NCBI GenBank assembly: GCA_014138095.1
Contig: JACGXE010000007.1
Span: forward strand, 176,375 to 240,374
Source of the DNA: Ochrobactrum sp. RH2CCR150
Lineage (GTDB): Bacteria; Pseudomonadota; Alphaproteobacteria; Rhizobiales; Rhizobiaceae
Direction of reading: 5' to 3'
DNA length: 64,000 nucleotides
In this document: positions 42,948-52,604 of the stretch, piece by piece
Position numbering within the stretch: position 1 is the stretch's first letter
Layout of the letters: the number at the start of each line of letters is the position of its first letter
Translations under genes and position numbers: made by a program
Notes under the pieces: generated by a model
Databases searched by the model: none
The model's input: only the letters and a program-made list of their open reading frames with translations
Told to the model about the DNA's origin: nothing

Positions 42948-44159
42948 TCACGCTGCCAGAAGTTCGTCGGCAGGTCCGAAAAATTCATAGTGAATTCGGT
43001 CGGAAGGCACGCCAGCAAGCGAGAGCGCTGACACGGCGGCGCGAAGGAAAAGACGCGGTCCGCAAATATAATAATCAGCGTCCTTCAACGGCGTGTTTGC
43101 AACAAGCCACTCATCCGTAATCAGTCCCGCATGATCGTAATCGCCGCCAATTTCCTCACCGGCAAGCGGCGTTTGATGAAAGTCGCTCACGCGAATAGTA
43201 CTGCCCTTTGCAGCAAGTGCGCGAACGTGATCTCGCATCGCGTGCGTCTCACGATCATGCGTGCCGTGAATATACTGCGTTGGAAGCGCAGGGTGTCGGT
43301 CAGCAATGGTTTCCAGCATGGCGACCATCGGCGTAAGGCCCACCCCACCAGACAGCAAAACCACCGGACGCGCTGGGTTTTCTGCAAGGAAAAACTCACC
43401 CGCTGGCGCTGCAACCTTGATGACACTACCGACACCGGCCTGCTCATGAAGCCAGCTGGAAGCTACACCTCCCTGCTCCTTCTTGACCGAGATGCGGTAG
43501 GTCTTGCCGTTGGTTGCGCTGGAAATGGAGTAGTTCCGCTTGATCGGCGCCTGATTGTCGATTTCAAACCAGAAAGTCAGATACTGGCCCGGCTTGTGCT
43601 CCATCGCCGGCCCGCCATCCACCGGGCGAAGAACGAACGACGATATGGTGCTGCTCTCGCGAATGATCTCCTCAATGCGAAAATCGCGCCAACCATTCCA
43701 GCCACCATCGGCGACTTTCTGCTCGTCATAGATACGATTTTCCCGGGCCATCAGAATGTTCGCCAGGAACCAATAAGCCTCTCCCCAAGCTTCCAGAATT
43801 TCATCGGTTGCAGCGTCGCCCAGAACAGCTTTGATCGCGCCGAGCAGAGCCTCGGCCACATGCGGATAATGTTCCGGCAGGATTTGAAGGCCGACATGCT
43901 TTTGCGCAATCCGTTCCACTGCCGGAGCAAGCGCACCCAGATTCTCGATATTGCTGGCATAAGCAAGAATGGCCCCCGCAAGGGCTCTGGGCTGCGATGA
44001 GGTATCACCATGATGAGATTGGTTGAACAGGTCCCTAATCTCAGGATTCTGAAACATGCGCGAATACATCTCATGAACAATATCCAGTCCATGGGCGTTG
44101 AGCGCGGGAACAGTAGCCTTGACGATAGCAACCGTGTTTTCGTTCAGTGTCTGCGACAT
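42948..44159 (-). CDS. hmp: Flavohaemoglobin, nitric oxide dioxygenase
   Basis: This 403-residue protein has a globin domain (residues 1-140; distal SRMFQNPEIRDLFNQSHHGD, proximal haem His in ERIAQKHVGLQ), a FAD domain (QYLTFWFEI, RNYSISSATNG near 205-215) and an NAD domain (PVVLLSGGVGLTPMVAML near 270, DYYICGP near 365). Hmp oxidises NO to nitrate with O2 and NAD(P)H in the cytoplasm. The NsrR gene next to it and the nar operon beyond DUF2478 fit a role in protecting against NO made during nitrate respiration. Confidence 0.97.
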   Translation of the reverse strand: MSQTLNENTVAIVKATVPALNAHGLDIVHEMYSRMFQNPEIRDLFNQSHHGDTSSQPRALAGAILAYASNIENLGALAPAVERIAQKHVGLQILPEHYPHVAEALLGAIKAVLGDAATDEILEAWGEAYWFLANILMARENRIYDEQKVADGGWNGWRDFRIEEIIRESSTISSFVLRPVDGGPAMEHKPGQYLTFWFEIDNQAPIKRNYSISSATNGKTYRISVKKEQGGVASSWLHEQAGVGSVIKVAAPAGEFFLAENPARPVVLLSGGVGLTPMVAMLETIADRHPALPTQYIHGTHDRETHAMRDHVRALAAKGSTIRVSDFHQTPLAGEEIGGDYDHAGLITDEWLVANTPLKDADYYICGPRLFLRAAVSALSLAGVPSDRIHYEFFGPADELLAA

Positions 44160-44260
44160 GTGTGTCTCCGTATCAAATGCATGTCAGGCGGCCCGATCCT
44201 TGTCCGGCCTTGTTGCGCATTTCGGCGGAGGGACCGCCGGAACGCGCGTCACATGATTAA

Positions 44261-44286
44261 ATCACGTATCTGATATGCATCTATAT
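44261..44286. promoter_or_regulatory. Candidate NsrR site upstream of hmp
   Basis: On the minus strand ATAGATGCATAT, one good NsrR half-site (consensus AAGATGCATTT), is followed by a degenerate second half, about 100-125 bases before the hmp ATG. It is the best match in the hmp upstream region, but only one half is convincing. Confidence 0.35.
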
Positions 44287-44376
44287 GTCCTCACGAAAAC
44301 ATGCAAATAAAATACTTCTTTATAGGTGCGGCGAAACGTACCTGCATGTCGGGGGCATAGGGTAGAGAGGTTATTG

Positions 44377-44922
44377 TTAAAAACTGTCTTGCAGAACCCT
44401 GGTCCGACGCGAAATATGCGCGTCAAACCAGTCAGTTACGCTCTGTTGATCAGCGGCCAGCAGGACACCGAAATGACCTGCAAAATCACGCCACCCATCT
44501 GCATAAGTATCGCGCACAATGGTCAGAACCGGCACGCCGCGCGCAAACGCGGTTTCGATAACCGCGCGCAAACCATGGCCCTCACATTCGCCCTTGCCAA
44601 AGCGATTAACGACCAGCAAATCCGTCGGCATGTCGAGTTCGACCAGCAACTCACCTGCGATGTCTGCAAGCGCTGCCGGATCGAGCCGACACCCTGCAGA
44701 CCCTGCGCCCAATGGCTGCGAAATGAGCCGCACCTCGCCACTGTCGATATTCTCGACAGATATTGTGCGGCAGCATTCATCGGTTTTAGCACCACGGTAC
44801 TGAAGAAACCCCGTGACCCGCAGACCTTCATCCCGCGCTCGCGCCACAACATCGACCAGAAAATGATCGACCGGCAAATCCTTCACACAGTGAATAGCAG
44901 CCAGACTGGGCCTGTGGTTCAT
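44377..44922 (-). CDS. DUF2478 family protein
   Basis: This 181-residue cytoplasmic protein belongs to DUF2478: motifs SISVENIDSGEVRLISQPLG-like text near residue 55, CRLDPAAL near 78, and VVNRFGKGECEGHGLR near 102. The family has a P-loop-NTPase-like core and often neighbours molybdenum uptake or molybdoenzyme genes; its function is unknown. Its ATG overlaps the stop of the PPIase gene (ATGA), making it the last gene of the nar operon. A role in molybdenum cofactor supply to NarG is an inference. Confidence 0.82.
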   Translation of the reverse strand: MNHRPSLAAIHCVKDLPVDHFLVDVVARARDEGLRVTGFLQYRGAKTDECCRTISVENIDSGEVRLISQPLGAGSAGCRLDPAALADIAGELLVELDMPTDLLVVNRFGKGECEGHGLRAVIETAFARGVPVLTIVRDTYADGWRDFAGHFGVLLAADQQSVTDWFDAHISRRTRVLQDSF

Positions 44923-45833
44923 GCATTTCCCCGATCATCCGCCAGAAGATCAATTCCGGTGATTGTAGCATCTGCGGCAAGAATTGCGATATATTGCGAA
45001 ACAGCTTTCGACCAAGCCGATGCCTCCAGCCAGCCCGCAATTCGGTCCGCAACATAATCAAAGGGAAGCGCCTCGCCATCGACCTTGCGGTCGAGACGGA
45101 TGATGTGAAAGCCAAAGCGGCTTTCGATCGGTGCTGCTGTGATCTCGCTTGGCTTCAGACGTTCCAGAGCCCGCTCGAATTCCGGCACAGTGCTGCCCCG
45201 TGTTAGTTGTCCCAGATTACCGCCTTGTGCACTGGACGGACACGCAGAGCAATCACGGGCAAGCGCAGCGAAACGATCCGGCTCGGCAATCACTGAGGCT
45301 GCGATTTGCGCCGCAGCTTCACGCGCGCTATCGCGCTGCTTCTCATCGGCGGGATCAGCAGCAATCAGTATATGACTGGCCTCCAGAATGGGTTCACTGG
45401 TGAAACGTTGTCGATTTTTCTCGTAAAAACGCAAGGCTTCATCCTGCGTTGCCGATGGAACTGCAACCTCCTGCTCGATCACCATGCGTACAAGCGCATC
45501 TTCATCGGTCTCGCTACGCCCTTCGGCATCTTTTTCGTGCGCTGGCGCGAGGCCAAGCTCTCCTGCCCGTTGCAAAAGAAGTTCACGCACCGCCAGCGCA
45601 CGCGCTGCAGCCAGTAGCGCTTCCCCGGGATTTTCCGATGGATGGTTTTGCGCCTCTGTCAAAATACTGGTTTCATCAATCGCTACGCCATTGACGGATA
45701 CAGCGTCGAAGACCGGGCGCGGTTTTGGCGGCACACGCGTATCCGGTTCCTTATAGGTCGTGTAACCTTCCTGATGAACATGAGCGCCATGCGGCTGATC
45801 TGATGGCTGTTTCCGATCAAAAAGTGTCACCAT
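44919..45833 (-). CDS. Parvulin-type peptidyl-prolyl isomerase (NifM-like) of the nar operon
   Basis: This 304-residue protein has a long N-terminal helical region (residues 45-160) and a parvulin domain: ILEASHILIAAD near 148, SAQGGNLGQL near 205, and SRFGFHIIRLDRK near 245. It has no signal peptide, so it acts in the cytoplasm. NifM-like isomerases help fold nitrogenase iron protein, and similar genes end nar operons in several alpha- and betaproteobacteria, where they are thought to help NarGH maturation. It follows narI by 5 bases. Confidence 0.9.
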   Translation of the reverse strand: MVTLFDRKQPSDQPHGAHVHQEGYTTYKEPDTRVPPKPRPVFDAVSVNGVAIDETSILTEAQNHPSENPGEALLAAARALAVRELLLQRAGELGLAPAHEKDAEGRSETDEDALVRMVIEQEVAVPSATQDEALRFYEKNRQRFTSEPILEASHILIAADPADEKQRDSAREAAAQIAASVIAEPDRFAALARDCSACPSSAQGGNLGQLTRGSTVPEFERALERLKPSEITAAPIESRFGFHIIRLDRKVDGEALPFDYVADRIAGWLEASAWSKAVSQYIAILAADATITGIDLLADDRGNA

Positions 45834-45838
45834 GTACT

Positions 45839-46561
45839 TTACTCCGCAGGCAGGCGCATATGCGAGGGCTGCGCTGTATGGTTGCGTTCACGTACCACCT
45901 GATAGCCCGGCCGCCAGATATAACGCACCGGAGCGCTCAACATGTGCACAAGACGCGTGAACGGGAACAACAGGAAGATGGTGAGCCCGAGGAAAATATG
46001 CATCTTGAAGACGATTGATGCATCGGTGATATAGCTTGAAGCTTCGGGATTGAAGGTAAAGATACCTTGCGCCCAGTTCATGAACTTCACCATTTCATGG
46101 CCATCAATGTGCTGTAACGAGATCGGGATCGAGCTAAGGCCGAGCAGAAGCTGGATCCAGAGCAGAATGATGATCAGCGTATCGCTTGGGCGCGACGACG
46201 CGCGAACACGTGGATCGAAAACCCGTCGATGCACCAGAAGTGATGCGCCGATGATAGCCATCACGCCCGCGATTCCACCTGCGACAACGGCCAGTATCTG
46301 CTTGGCCTCATGGCTGATGCCAAGCGTGTCAAAAACCCAGATCGGCGTCAGAAGCCCGACAAAGTGCCCGGCAAAGATGAACAATACGCCGACATGGAAA
46401 AGCACCGAGCCCCACATAAGTTGCTTGCGCCGCAGAAGCTGGCTCGATCCGGAACGCCACGTATATGGCTCGCGATCGTAGCGGAAGATTGAACCGAGCG
46501 CGAGCACGCTGAGCGCAATATAGGGATAGATGCCAAACAGAAACGTATGGATATAAGCCAT
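45839..46561 (-). CDS. narI: Respiratory nitrate reductase, cytochrome b gamma subunit
   Basis: This 240-residue protein has five membrane segments and the haem-ligand histidines of NarI: GSVLFHVGVLFIFAGHFVG near residue 52-63 and FKMHIFLGLTIFLLFPFTRLVH near 187-205. It oxidises quinol on the periplasmic side and passes electrons to NarH. The ATG at 46561 follows TAGGAGA; the open frame upstream lies in narJ. Confidence 0.96.
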   Translation of the reverse strand: MAYIHTFLFGIYPYIALSVLALGSIFRYDREPYTWRSGSSQLLRRKQLMWGSVLFHVGVLFIFAGHFVGLLTPIWVFDTLGISHEAKQILAVVAGGIAGVMAIIGASLLVHRRVFDPRVRASSRPSDTLIIILLWIQLLLGLSSIPISLQHIDGHEMVKFMNWAQGIFTFNPEASSYITDASIVFKMHIFLGLTIFLLFPFTRLVHMLSAPVRYIWRPGYQVVRERNHTAQPSHMRLPAE

Positions 46562-46571
46562 TTTCCGTCTC

Positions 46572-47282
46572 CTATAGGTGTGATGGGTTGGACTGGCTTC
46601 CGGCTTTTCGTTGCGCAGCACGCATCTGCGTACGCAACCGGTCCGGTCCGCAGGAATTTTCGCCCGCATTGCCGCCGAAGGTCACGACCTCCTCTTCCCA
46701 TATGCGGTCGAGCGCAGCGAGATCGTTCGGATCATCTTCTTCTTGTCGAAGCAACTCACCGACAAGATTCTTGTCCGGTTTGGCATTGGCGACATGAAGC
46801 AGCGCCGCAAAGGCGTTCGCATAAGGCGACTGACGCTTGCGCAAACGTTCACCGATTGCTGCTGTGATATGGCCTGTCTGGCTGAGAAGATCGCGGATTT
46901 CTTCCGGCGACCGCGTCGAGAGGAACTCCAGAAACAGCGGCAGATAATCCGGCAATTCCTTGGCGTCCACGACAAAGCCGTTGTCGTCATACATCTTCAT
47001 CAGGTCAACCATGGCCTGACCACGATCACGACTTTCGCCATGGACGTGTTCGAAAAGATGTAACGACAGCGAACGCGTCCGATCAAACAGATGAACATAA
47101 CGCTCCTGCGCCTCATAGAGATCGCAGTTGCAGACGTAATCGGTAAGGCCGTCAAGAAGCTTGCGGATACCGGATGAAAGTTTTTCCTCCGCAAGCACAT
47201 CTTTCAGCTCATGCCCGCCAAGCTGGAGCTCGGCGGTCGGATAGGAAAGCAAAAGCGATATGATTTTCAGGGTCTTGTTCAT
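46572..47282 (-). CDS. narJ: Nitrate reductase molybdenum-cofactor assembly chaperone
   Basis: This 236-residue TorD/DmsD-type chaperone starts MNKTLKIISLLLSYPTAELQ, with LFDRTRSLSLHLFEHVHGESRDRGQAMVDL near 65-95 and ELPDYLPLFLEFLS near 110, the conserved NarJ regions. It binds the NarG N-terminus, helps insert the molybdenum cofactor and [4Fe-4S] cluster, and prevents early membrane docking. Its ATG overlaps the narH stop. Confidence 0.95.
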   Translation of the reverse strand: MNKTLKIISLLLSYPTAELQLGGHELKDVLAEEKLSSGIRKLLDGLTDYVCNCDLYEAQERYVHLFDRTRSLSLHLFEHVHGESRDRGQAMVDLMKMYDDNGFVVDAKELPDYLPLFLEFLSTRSPEEIRDLLSQTGHITAAIGERLRKRQSPYANAFAALLHVANAKPDKNLVGELLRQEEDDPNDLAALDRIWEEEVVTFGGNAGENSCGPDRLRTQMRAAQRKAGSQSNPSHL

Positions 47283-48820
47283 TACACACGCTCCCTGAAA
47301 ATATCTGTTGGCGTCTGGACCAGCTTCGGGCGCTTGGAGCCGAACAGGTCTTCTGTCGACGAACCACCTGAACAACCGTTCCCGAAGGTGAAGCCACACG
47401 ACCCCCGCATATCATAAGCGTCTTCGGTCACTTCGCGATGGGTGGTCGGGATGACAAAGCGGTCTTCATAATTGGCAATAGCCATAATGTGATACATTTC
47501 CTCGATCATCGCGCCACTCATGCCGACGCGATCAGCAATCGCCTCATCAAGAACACCGTCAACGGTCTTGGCGCGCATATAGGCGCGCATGGCGAGCATG
47601 CGCTCCAGCGCCGAGATGACCGGCTCTTCTTTGCCCGCCGTCAAAAGGTTGGCGAGATAGCGCACCGGAATGCGCATGGAGCGCACATCGGGCAATGGTC
47701 CGTCCATGCCGAGCTTGCCTGCGGCGGCGGCCGACTGCAGTGGCGAGAGCGGCGGAACATACCAGACCATCGGCAAGGTGCGATATTCAGGATGGAGCGG
47801 GAAGGCAATCTTCCACTCCATCGCCATCTTATAGACTGGCGAATGCTTGGCAGACTCCAGCCAGGCTTCCGGCACACCGTCCTTGCGGGCTTGTTCGATC
47901 ACCGCAGGATCGTTCGGGTCGAGGAAGATGTTGAGCTGTTCCTGATAGAGATCCTGCTCATTGGCCGTGGAAGCGGCTTCAGAAATACGATCAGCATCAT
48001 AAAGCATGACGCCAAGATAGCGAATGCGACCGACACAGGTTTCCGAGCACACTGTAGGCTGACCGGCTTCGATGCGCGGATAGCAGAAGATGCACTTCTC
48101 GGATTTGCCCGAGCTCCAGTTGTAATAGATTTTCTTGTAAGGGCAGCCGGAAACGCACATGCGCCAGCCGCGGCACTTTTCCTGATCGATCAGGACAATG
48201 CCGTCATCCTCACGCTTGTAGATTGCGCCCGATGGACAAGCCGCAACACAGGTCGGATTGAGGCAGTGCTCGCACAGACGCGGCAGATACATCATGAAGG
48301 TGTTTTCGAACTGGCCGTAAATTTCCTTTTCGACGCCCTCGAAATTGTAATCCTTCGAACGCTTGGCAAACTCGCCGCCGAGAATTTCTTCCCAGTTCGG
48401 ACCCCATTCGATCTTTTCCATCCGCTCGCCCGAAATCAGCGAACGCGGACGGGCGGTCGGCATGGTCTTGCTCTCGCCTGCCGTCTGGAGATGACCATAA
48501 TCGAAATCGAACGGTTCGTAATAATCGTCGATTTCGGGCAGGTCGGGATTGGCGAAAATCTTGGCCAGGATGCGCCATTTCGAACCCATCTTGGGCTCGA
48601 TCTTGCCATTCTTCTTGCGGACCCAGCCGCCGTTCCATTTCTTTTGGTTTTCCCATTCCTTGGGGAAGCCGATGCCGGGTTTGGTCTCAACATTGTTGAA
48701 CCAGGCATATTCCACGCCTTCACGGTTGGTCCAGACGTTTTTGCACGTCACCGAGCAGGTATGGCAGCCGATGCACTTGTCGAGATTGAGCACCATTCCG
48801 ATTTGAGCACGAATTTTCAT
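47282..48820 (-). CDS. narH: Respiratory nitrate reductase, iron-sulphur beta subunit
   Basis: This 512-residue protein has four Cys clusters: CIGCHTCSVTCKNVW near residue 16-28, CEHCLNPTCVAACP near 184, CRGWRMCVSGCPY near 217 (its Trp/Arg spacing marks the [3Fe-4S] site), and KCIFCYPRI ... TVCSETCVG near 244. It carries electrons from NarI to NarG on the cytoplasmic face. It starts inside the end of narG (ATGA). Confidence 0.97.
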   Translation of the reverse strand: MKIRAQIGMVLNLDKCIGCHTCSVTCKNVWTNREGVEYAWFNNVETKPGIGFPKEWENQKKWNGGWVRKKNGKIEPKMGSKWRILAKIFANPDLPEIDDYYEPFDFDYGHLQTAGESKTMPTARPRSLISGERMEKIEWGPNWEEILGGEFAKRSKDYNFEGVEKEIYGQFENTFMMYLPRLCEHCLNPTCVAACPSGAIYKREDDGIVLIDQEKCRGWRMCVSGCPYKKIYYNWSSGKSEKCIFCYPRIEAGQPTVCSETCVGRIRYLGVMLYDADRISEAASTANEQDLYQEQLNIFLDPNDPAVIEQARKDGVPEAWLESAKHSPVYKMAMEWKIAFPLHPEYRTLPMVWYVPPLSPLQSAAAAGKLGMDGPLPDVRSMRIPVRYLANLLTAGKEEPVISALERMLAMRAYMRAKTVDGVLDEAIADRVGMSGAMIEEMYHIMAIANYEDRFVIPTTHREVTEDAYDMRGSCGFTFGNGCSGGSSTEDLFGSKRPKLVQTPTDIFRERV

Positions 48821-51800
48821 TCTGCTGCCTCCTTGGCGAATGACGAAGCTTTGCCTTCTTCCAGCGGACCTTCCATCCAGTCCACATGGTCAAGCTTGCG
48901 AACCACCACGAACTCGTCGCGGTTGGACCCAACTGTTCCGTAATAGTTGAAGCCATAAGACTGATGGGCATAGCCGCCAATCATATGCGTCGGCTTGGTA
49001 ATGATACGCGTAACGGAGTTGTGAATGCCGCCACGCTGGCCAGTCAGCGGCGAACCGGGCGTATTCACGATTTTCTCCTGCGCATGGTACATAAAGACAG
49101 TGCCGTCCTTCATGCGCTGGGAGACAACCGCACGGGCTACAATGGCTCCATTGGCGTTATAGACTTCCACCCAGTCATTATCGACGAGGCCCGCTTTTGC
49201 AGCATCCGGCTCCGAAATCCACACCACCGGCCCGCCGCGATTGAGCGTGAGCATCAAGAGGTTATCAGTATAGGTCGAGTGAATGCCCCATTTCTGGTGC
49301 GGCGTAATGAAGTTCAACACCAGATGCGGTTTGCCGTCCGCCTTCTCGCGGATCGCTGGATTGACCGTCTTTGTATCGATCGGTGGACGATAGACGCAGA
49401 AACCTTCACCAAAGGCACGCATCCACAAATGATCCTGATAGAGCTGCTGGCGGCCTGTCAGGGTGCGCCACGGAATAAGCTCGTGAACATTGGTATAGCC
49501 CGCATTGTAGCACACGCTCTCTGATTCAATGCCCGACCATGTCGGGGACGAAATGATTTTGCGCGGCTGTGAAACGATATCGCGATAGCGAATCTTTTCG
49601 TCTTCCTTGGGGATCGCCAGATGGGAGTGGTTGCGTCCGGTAAACTTCGAAAGTGCTTCCCACGCCTTGACCGCCACTTCGCCGTTGGTTTCCGGCGCGA
49701 GCGACAAAATGACTTCCGTTGCATCAATGTCGGTATAGATGCGCGGGCGGCCCTGGCTTGCACCCGGCTCTTCAACTTTCCCGTTGAGCTTGGCCAGCAG
49801 ATCGACCTCATGCTCGGTATTCCACGAAATGCCCTTGCCGCCATTGCCGAGCTTGTCAAGAAGAGGTCCAACCGAGGTGTAGCGTTTGTAGAGGTTTGGA
49901 TAGTCACGTTCTACGACGACGACCGAAGGCATGGTCTTGCCGGGGATCGGTTCAACCTCACCCTTTTTCCAGTCGAGCACGTCCTTGGGCTGCGCCAGTT
50001 CGCCCGCGGTATCGTGCAGGGTCGGCACCAGAACAACGTCCTGTTCGACACCTAGCACTTCAGGGGTCACTTCGGAAAATTTCTTCGCAATGCCCTTGAA
50101 AATATCCCAGTCGCTGCGCGCTTCCCATGCCGGGTCCGCCGCACTCGACAGAGGATGGATGAAGGGGTGCATGTCGGATGTGTTGAGATCGTTTTTCTCG
50201 TACCAGGTAGCAGTCGGCAAAACGATATCGGAATAAACACAGGTCGTAGACATGCGGAAATCGAGCGTGACGAGGAGGTCGAGCTTCCCCTCCGGCGCAT
50301 TCTCGTGCCAGACCGCCTCGCGGCTTTCCTGCGCGCCGTCCTGCCCCAGATCCTTGCCAAGCAATCCGTTGGAGGTACCGAGCAGGTGCTTCAGGAAATA
50401 TTCGTGTCCCTTGCCTGATGAGCCAAGCAGGTTCGAGCGCCAGACAAACATGTTACGCGGCCAGTTGGCTTCGTGGTCCGGGTCCTCACAGGACATGGTG
50501 ACTGTGCCATTCTTCAGCGCATTGGCGATAAAGTCCTTCGGTTCCTTGCCGGAGCTTGATGCTTCCTTTGCTATGTCCAAAGGATTGGTCTGCAACTGTG
50601 GCGCAGATGGCAGCCAGCCCATGCGTTCGGCACGGATGTTGTAATCGAGCAAAGTGCCGTCCCATGCACCATCAGGCGCGGTCGGGGACAAGATATCCTG
50701 CACCTTGACCGTCTCGTAGCGCCATTGGTCGGTATGGGCATAGAAGAACGAGGTCGAGTTCATGTGGCGCGGCGGACGGTTCCAGTCGAGCGCGAAAGCG
50801 AGCGCTGTCCAGCCAGTTTGCGGGCGCAGTTTTTCCTGTCCCACATAGTGGCTCCAGCCACCACCAGACTGGCCGATACAACCGCACATCACCAGCATAT
50901 TGATGATGCCGCGATAGTTCATGTCCATATGGTACCAGTGATTGAGACCAGCCCCCAGAATGACCATGGAGCGACCATTGGTCTTTTCCGCATTGGTCGC
51001 GAATTCTCGCGCAACCGCGATAATCTGATCGCGTGGAACACCAGTAATCTTTTCGGCCCATGCCGGGGTATAGGGTAGAGCCTCGTCATAAGACTTGGCT
51101 GAATTCTTGTCAGCAAGACCCCGATCAAGACCATAATTGGCTGCAAACAGGTCAAACACGGTGGCGACCATAACCTCACCGCCCTTCAGCTTCAGCTTGC
51201 GGGCTGGAACCTTGCGCACAAGCACGCTTTCATGGTCTGTGCCTTCGAAATAATCATGCTCGCGGTTGCCGAAGTAAGGGAAAGCCACATCAGCGACTGC
51301 ATCATGGCTGTCCACATCGATGAAGCTCTTGGCCAGTTCGACGTCCTTGCCTTTGCCGTCCTTTTCTTCGAGGTTCCACTTGCCGTCATCCCCCCAGCGG
51401 AAGCCGATGGAGCCTTGCGGTGCAACATAGGCGCCTGACTTGGTGTCGAATGCGACGGTCTTCCAGTCTGGATTGTTTCCTTCGCCGAGATCACCCTTGA
51501 AATCGGAAGCCCGCAAGAACCGATCCGGCACATATTGCCCGTCCTTCTTGCTGAGCATGACCAGCATCGGAAAATCGCTATAGCGGCGACAATAATTCTC
51601 GAAATAGGGAACCTGCCGGTCCAGATGATATTCGCGCAGGATGACATGACCAAGCGCCATGGCGAGCGCGGCATCCGTTCCCTGTTTGGGATGTAACCAC
51701 AGATCGGAAAACTTGGCCGCTTCCGAATAGTCGGGACAAACAACAACCGACTTCGTGCCCTTGTAGCGCACCTCGGTGTAGAAATGCGCGTCCGGCGTAC

Positions 51801-52581
51801 GGGTCTGCGGAACATTGGAACCCCAGAGCATCAGGAACCCGGCATTGTACCAATCAGCCGATTCCGGCACGTCGGTCTGTTCACCCCATGTCATCGGGGA
51901 AGCTGGCGGTAAATCACAATACCAATCGTAGAACGACATGCAGACGCCGCCAAGCAACGACAGATAGCGGGAGCCCGCCGCGTAGGACACCATCGACATC
52001 GCCGGGATCGGCGAAAAGCCGATCACGCGATCCGGCCCATAGGTCTTGGTCGTATAGGCGTTCGCGGCAGCGATAATCTCGTTGACCTCCTCCCAGCTGG
52101 CGCGCACGAAACCGCCAAGACCACGTACCTTCATATAATCCGCGCGCTTGGCGGGATCCTGCTGGATTGCAGCCCAAGCGGCGACCGGCGTTTTCATCGC
52201 ACGCTCTCTGCGCCACAGTTTCAGGAGACGCGAGCGGATCAGCGGGTATTTCACGCGATTGGCAGAATAGACGTACCAGCTATAGCTCGCCCCGCGCGAA
52301 CAACCGCGCGGCTCGTGGTTGGGAAGATCGGCGCGGGTGCGTGGGTAGTCCGTCTGCTGGGTTTCCCAGGTGATGATCCCGCCCTTGACGTAAACCTTCC
52401 ACGAGCAGGAGCCGGTGCAGTTTACGCCATGGGTAGAGCGGACGATCTTGTCGTGTTGCCAGCGCTTACGATAGGCGTCTTCCCAATCACGATTTTCATT
52501 GGTGGTGACGCCATGGCCTTCCGAAAAGGTGCCGACATTCTTGCGCGCAAGAAAGTTCAGGCGATCGAGGAGCAGGCTCAT
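48817..52581 (-). CDS. narG: Respiratory nitrate reductase, molybdenum alpha subunit
   Basis: From the ATG at 52581 the protein has 1254 residues, full length for NarG. It begins MSLLLDRLNFLARKNVGTFSEGHG and has HGVNCTGSCSW near residue 50, the His/Cys ligands of the proximal [4Fe-4S] cluster. The molybdopterin-guanine-dinucleotide domains follow (FSPIPAMSMVSYAAGSRYLSLLGG; GAGLNHWYHMDMNYR; C-terminal PTHMIGGYAHQSYGFNYYGTVGSNRDE). It reduces nitrate to nitrite in the cytoplasm using quinol electrons. The open frame continues 150 codons upstream into the end of narK, but GAGGAT and the family N-terminus fix the start. Confidence 0.97.
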   Translation of the reverse strand: MSLLLDRLNFLARKNVGTFSEGHGVTTNENRDWEDAYRKRWQHDKIVRSTHGVNCTGSCSWKVYVKGGIITWETQQTDYPRTRADLPNHEPRGCSRGASYSWYVYSANRVKYPLIRSRLLKLWRRERAMKTPVAAWAAIQQDPAKRADYMKVRGLGGFVRASWEEVNEIIAAANAYTTKTYGPDRVIGFSPIPAMSMVSYAAGSRYLSLLGGVCMSFYDWYCDLPPASPMTWGEQTDVPESADWYNAGFLMLWGSNVPQTRTPDAHFYTEVRYKGTKSVVVCPDYSEAAKFSDLWLHPKQGTDAALAMALGHVILREYHLDRQVPYFENYCRRYSDFPMLVMLSKKDGQYVPDRFLRASDFKGDLGEGNNPDWKTVAFDTKSGAYVAPQGSIGFRWGDDGKWNLEEKDGKGKDVELAKSFIDVDSHDAVADVAFPYFGNREHDYFEGTDHESVLVRKVPARKLKLKGGEVMVATVFDLFAANYGLDRGLADKNSAKSYDEALPYTPAWAEKITGVPRDQIIAVAREFATNAEKTNGRSMVILGAGLNHWYHMDMNYRGIINMLVMCGCIGQSGGGWSHYVGQEKLRPQTGWTALAFALDWNRPPRHMNSTSFFYAHTDQWRYETVKVQDILSPTAPDGAWDGTLLDYNIRAERMGWLPSAPQLQTNPLDIAKEASSSGKEPKDFIANALKNGTVTMSCEDPDHEANWPRNMFVWRSNLLGSSGKGHEYFLKHLLGTSNGLLGKDLGQDGAQESREAVWHENAPEGKLDLLVTLDFRMSTTCVYSDIVLPTATWYEKNDLNTSDMHPFIHPLSSAADPAWEARSDWDIFKGIAKKFSEVTPEVLGVEQDVVLVPTLHDTAGELAQPKDVLDWKKGEVEPIPGKTMPSVVVVERDYPNLYKRYTSVGPLLDKLGNGGKGISWNTEHEVDLLAKLNGKVEEPGASQGRPRIYTDIDATEVILSLAPETNGEVAVKAWEALSKFTGRNHSHLAIPKEDEKIRYRDIVSQPRKIISSPTWSGIESESVCYNAGYTNVHELIPWRTLTGRQQLYQDHLWMRAFGEGFCVYRPPIDTKTVNPAIREKADGKPHLVLNFITPHQKWGIHSTYTDNLLMLTLNRGGPVVWISEPDAAKAGLVDNDWVEVYNANGAIVARAVVSQRMKDGTVFMYHAQEKIVNTPGSPLTGQRGGIHNSVTRIITKPTHMIGGYAHQSYGFNYYGTVGSNRDEFVVVRKLDHVDWMEGPLEEGKASSFAKEAAE

Positions 52582-52604
52582 GATTTTATCCTCACATTCT
52601 ATCG

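Noticed and set aside
47438..48943. 501-codon plus-strand open frame opposite narH
   Set aside because: It is an antisense shadow of narH, whose Cys clusters leave no doubt about the coding strand.
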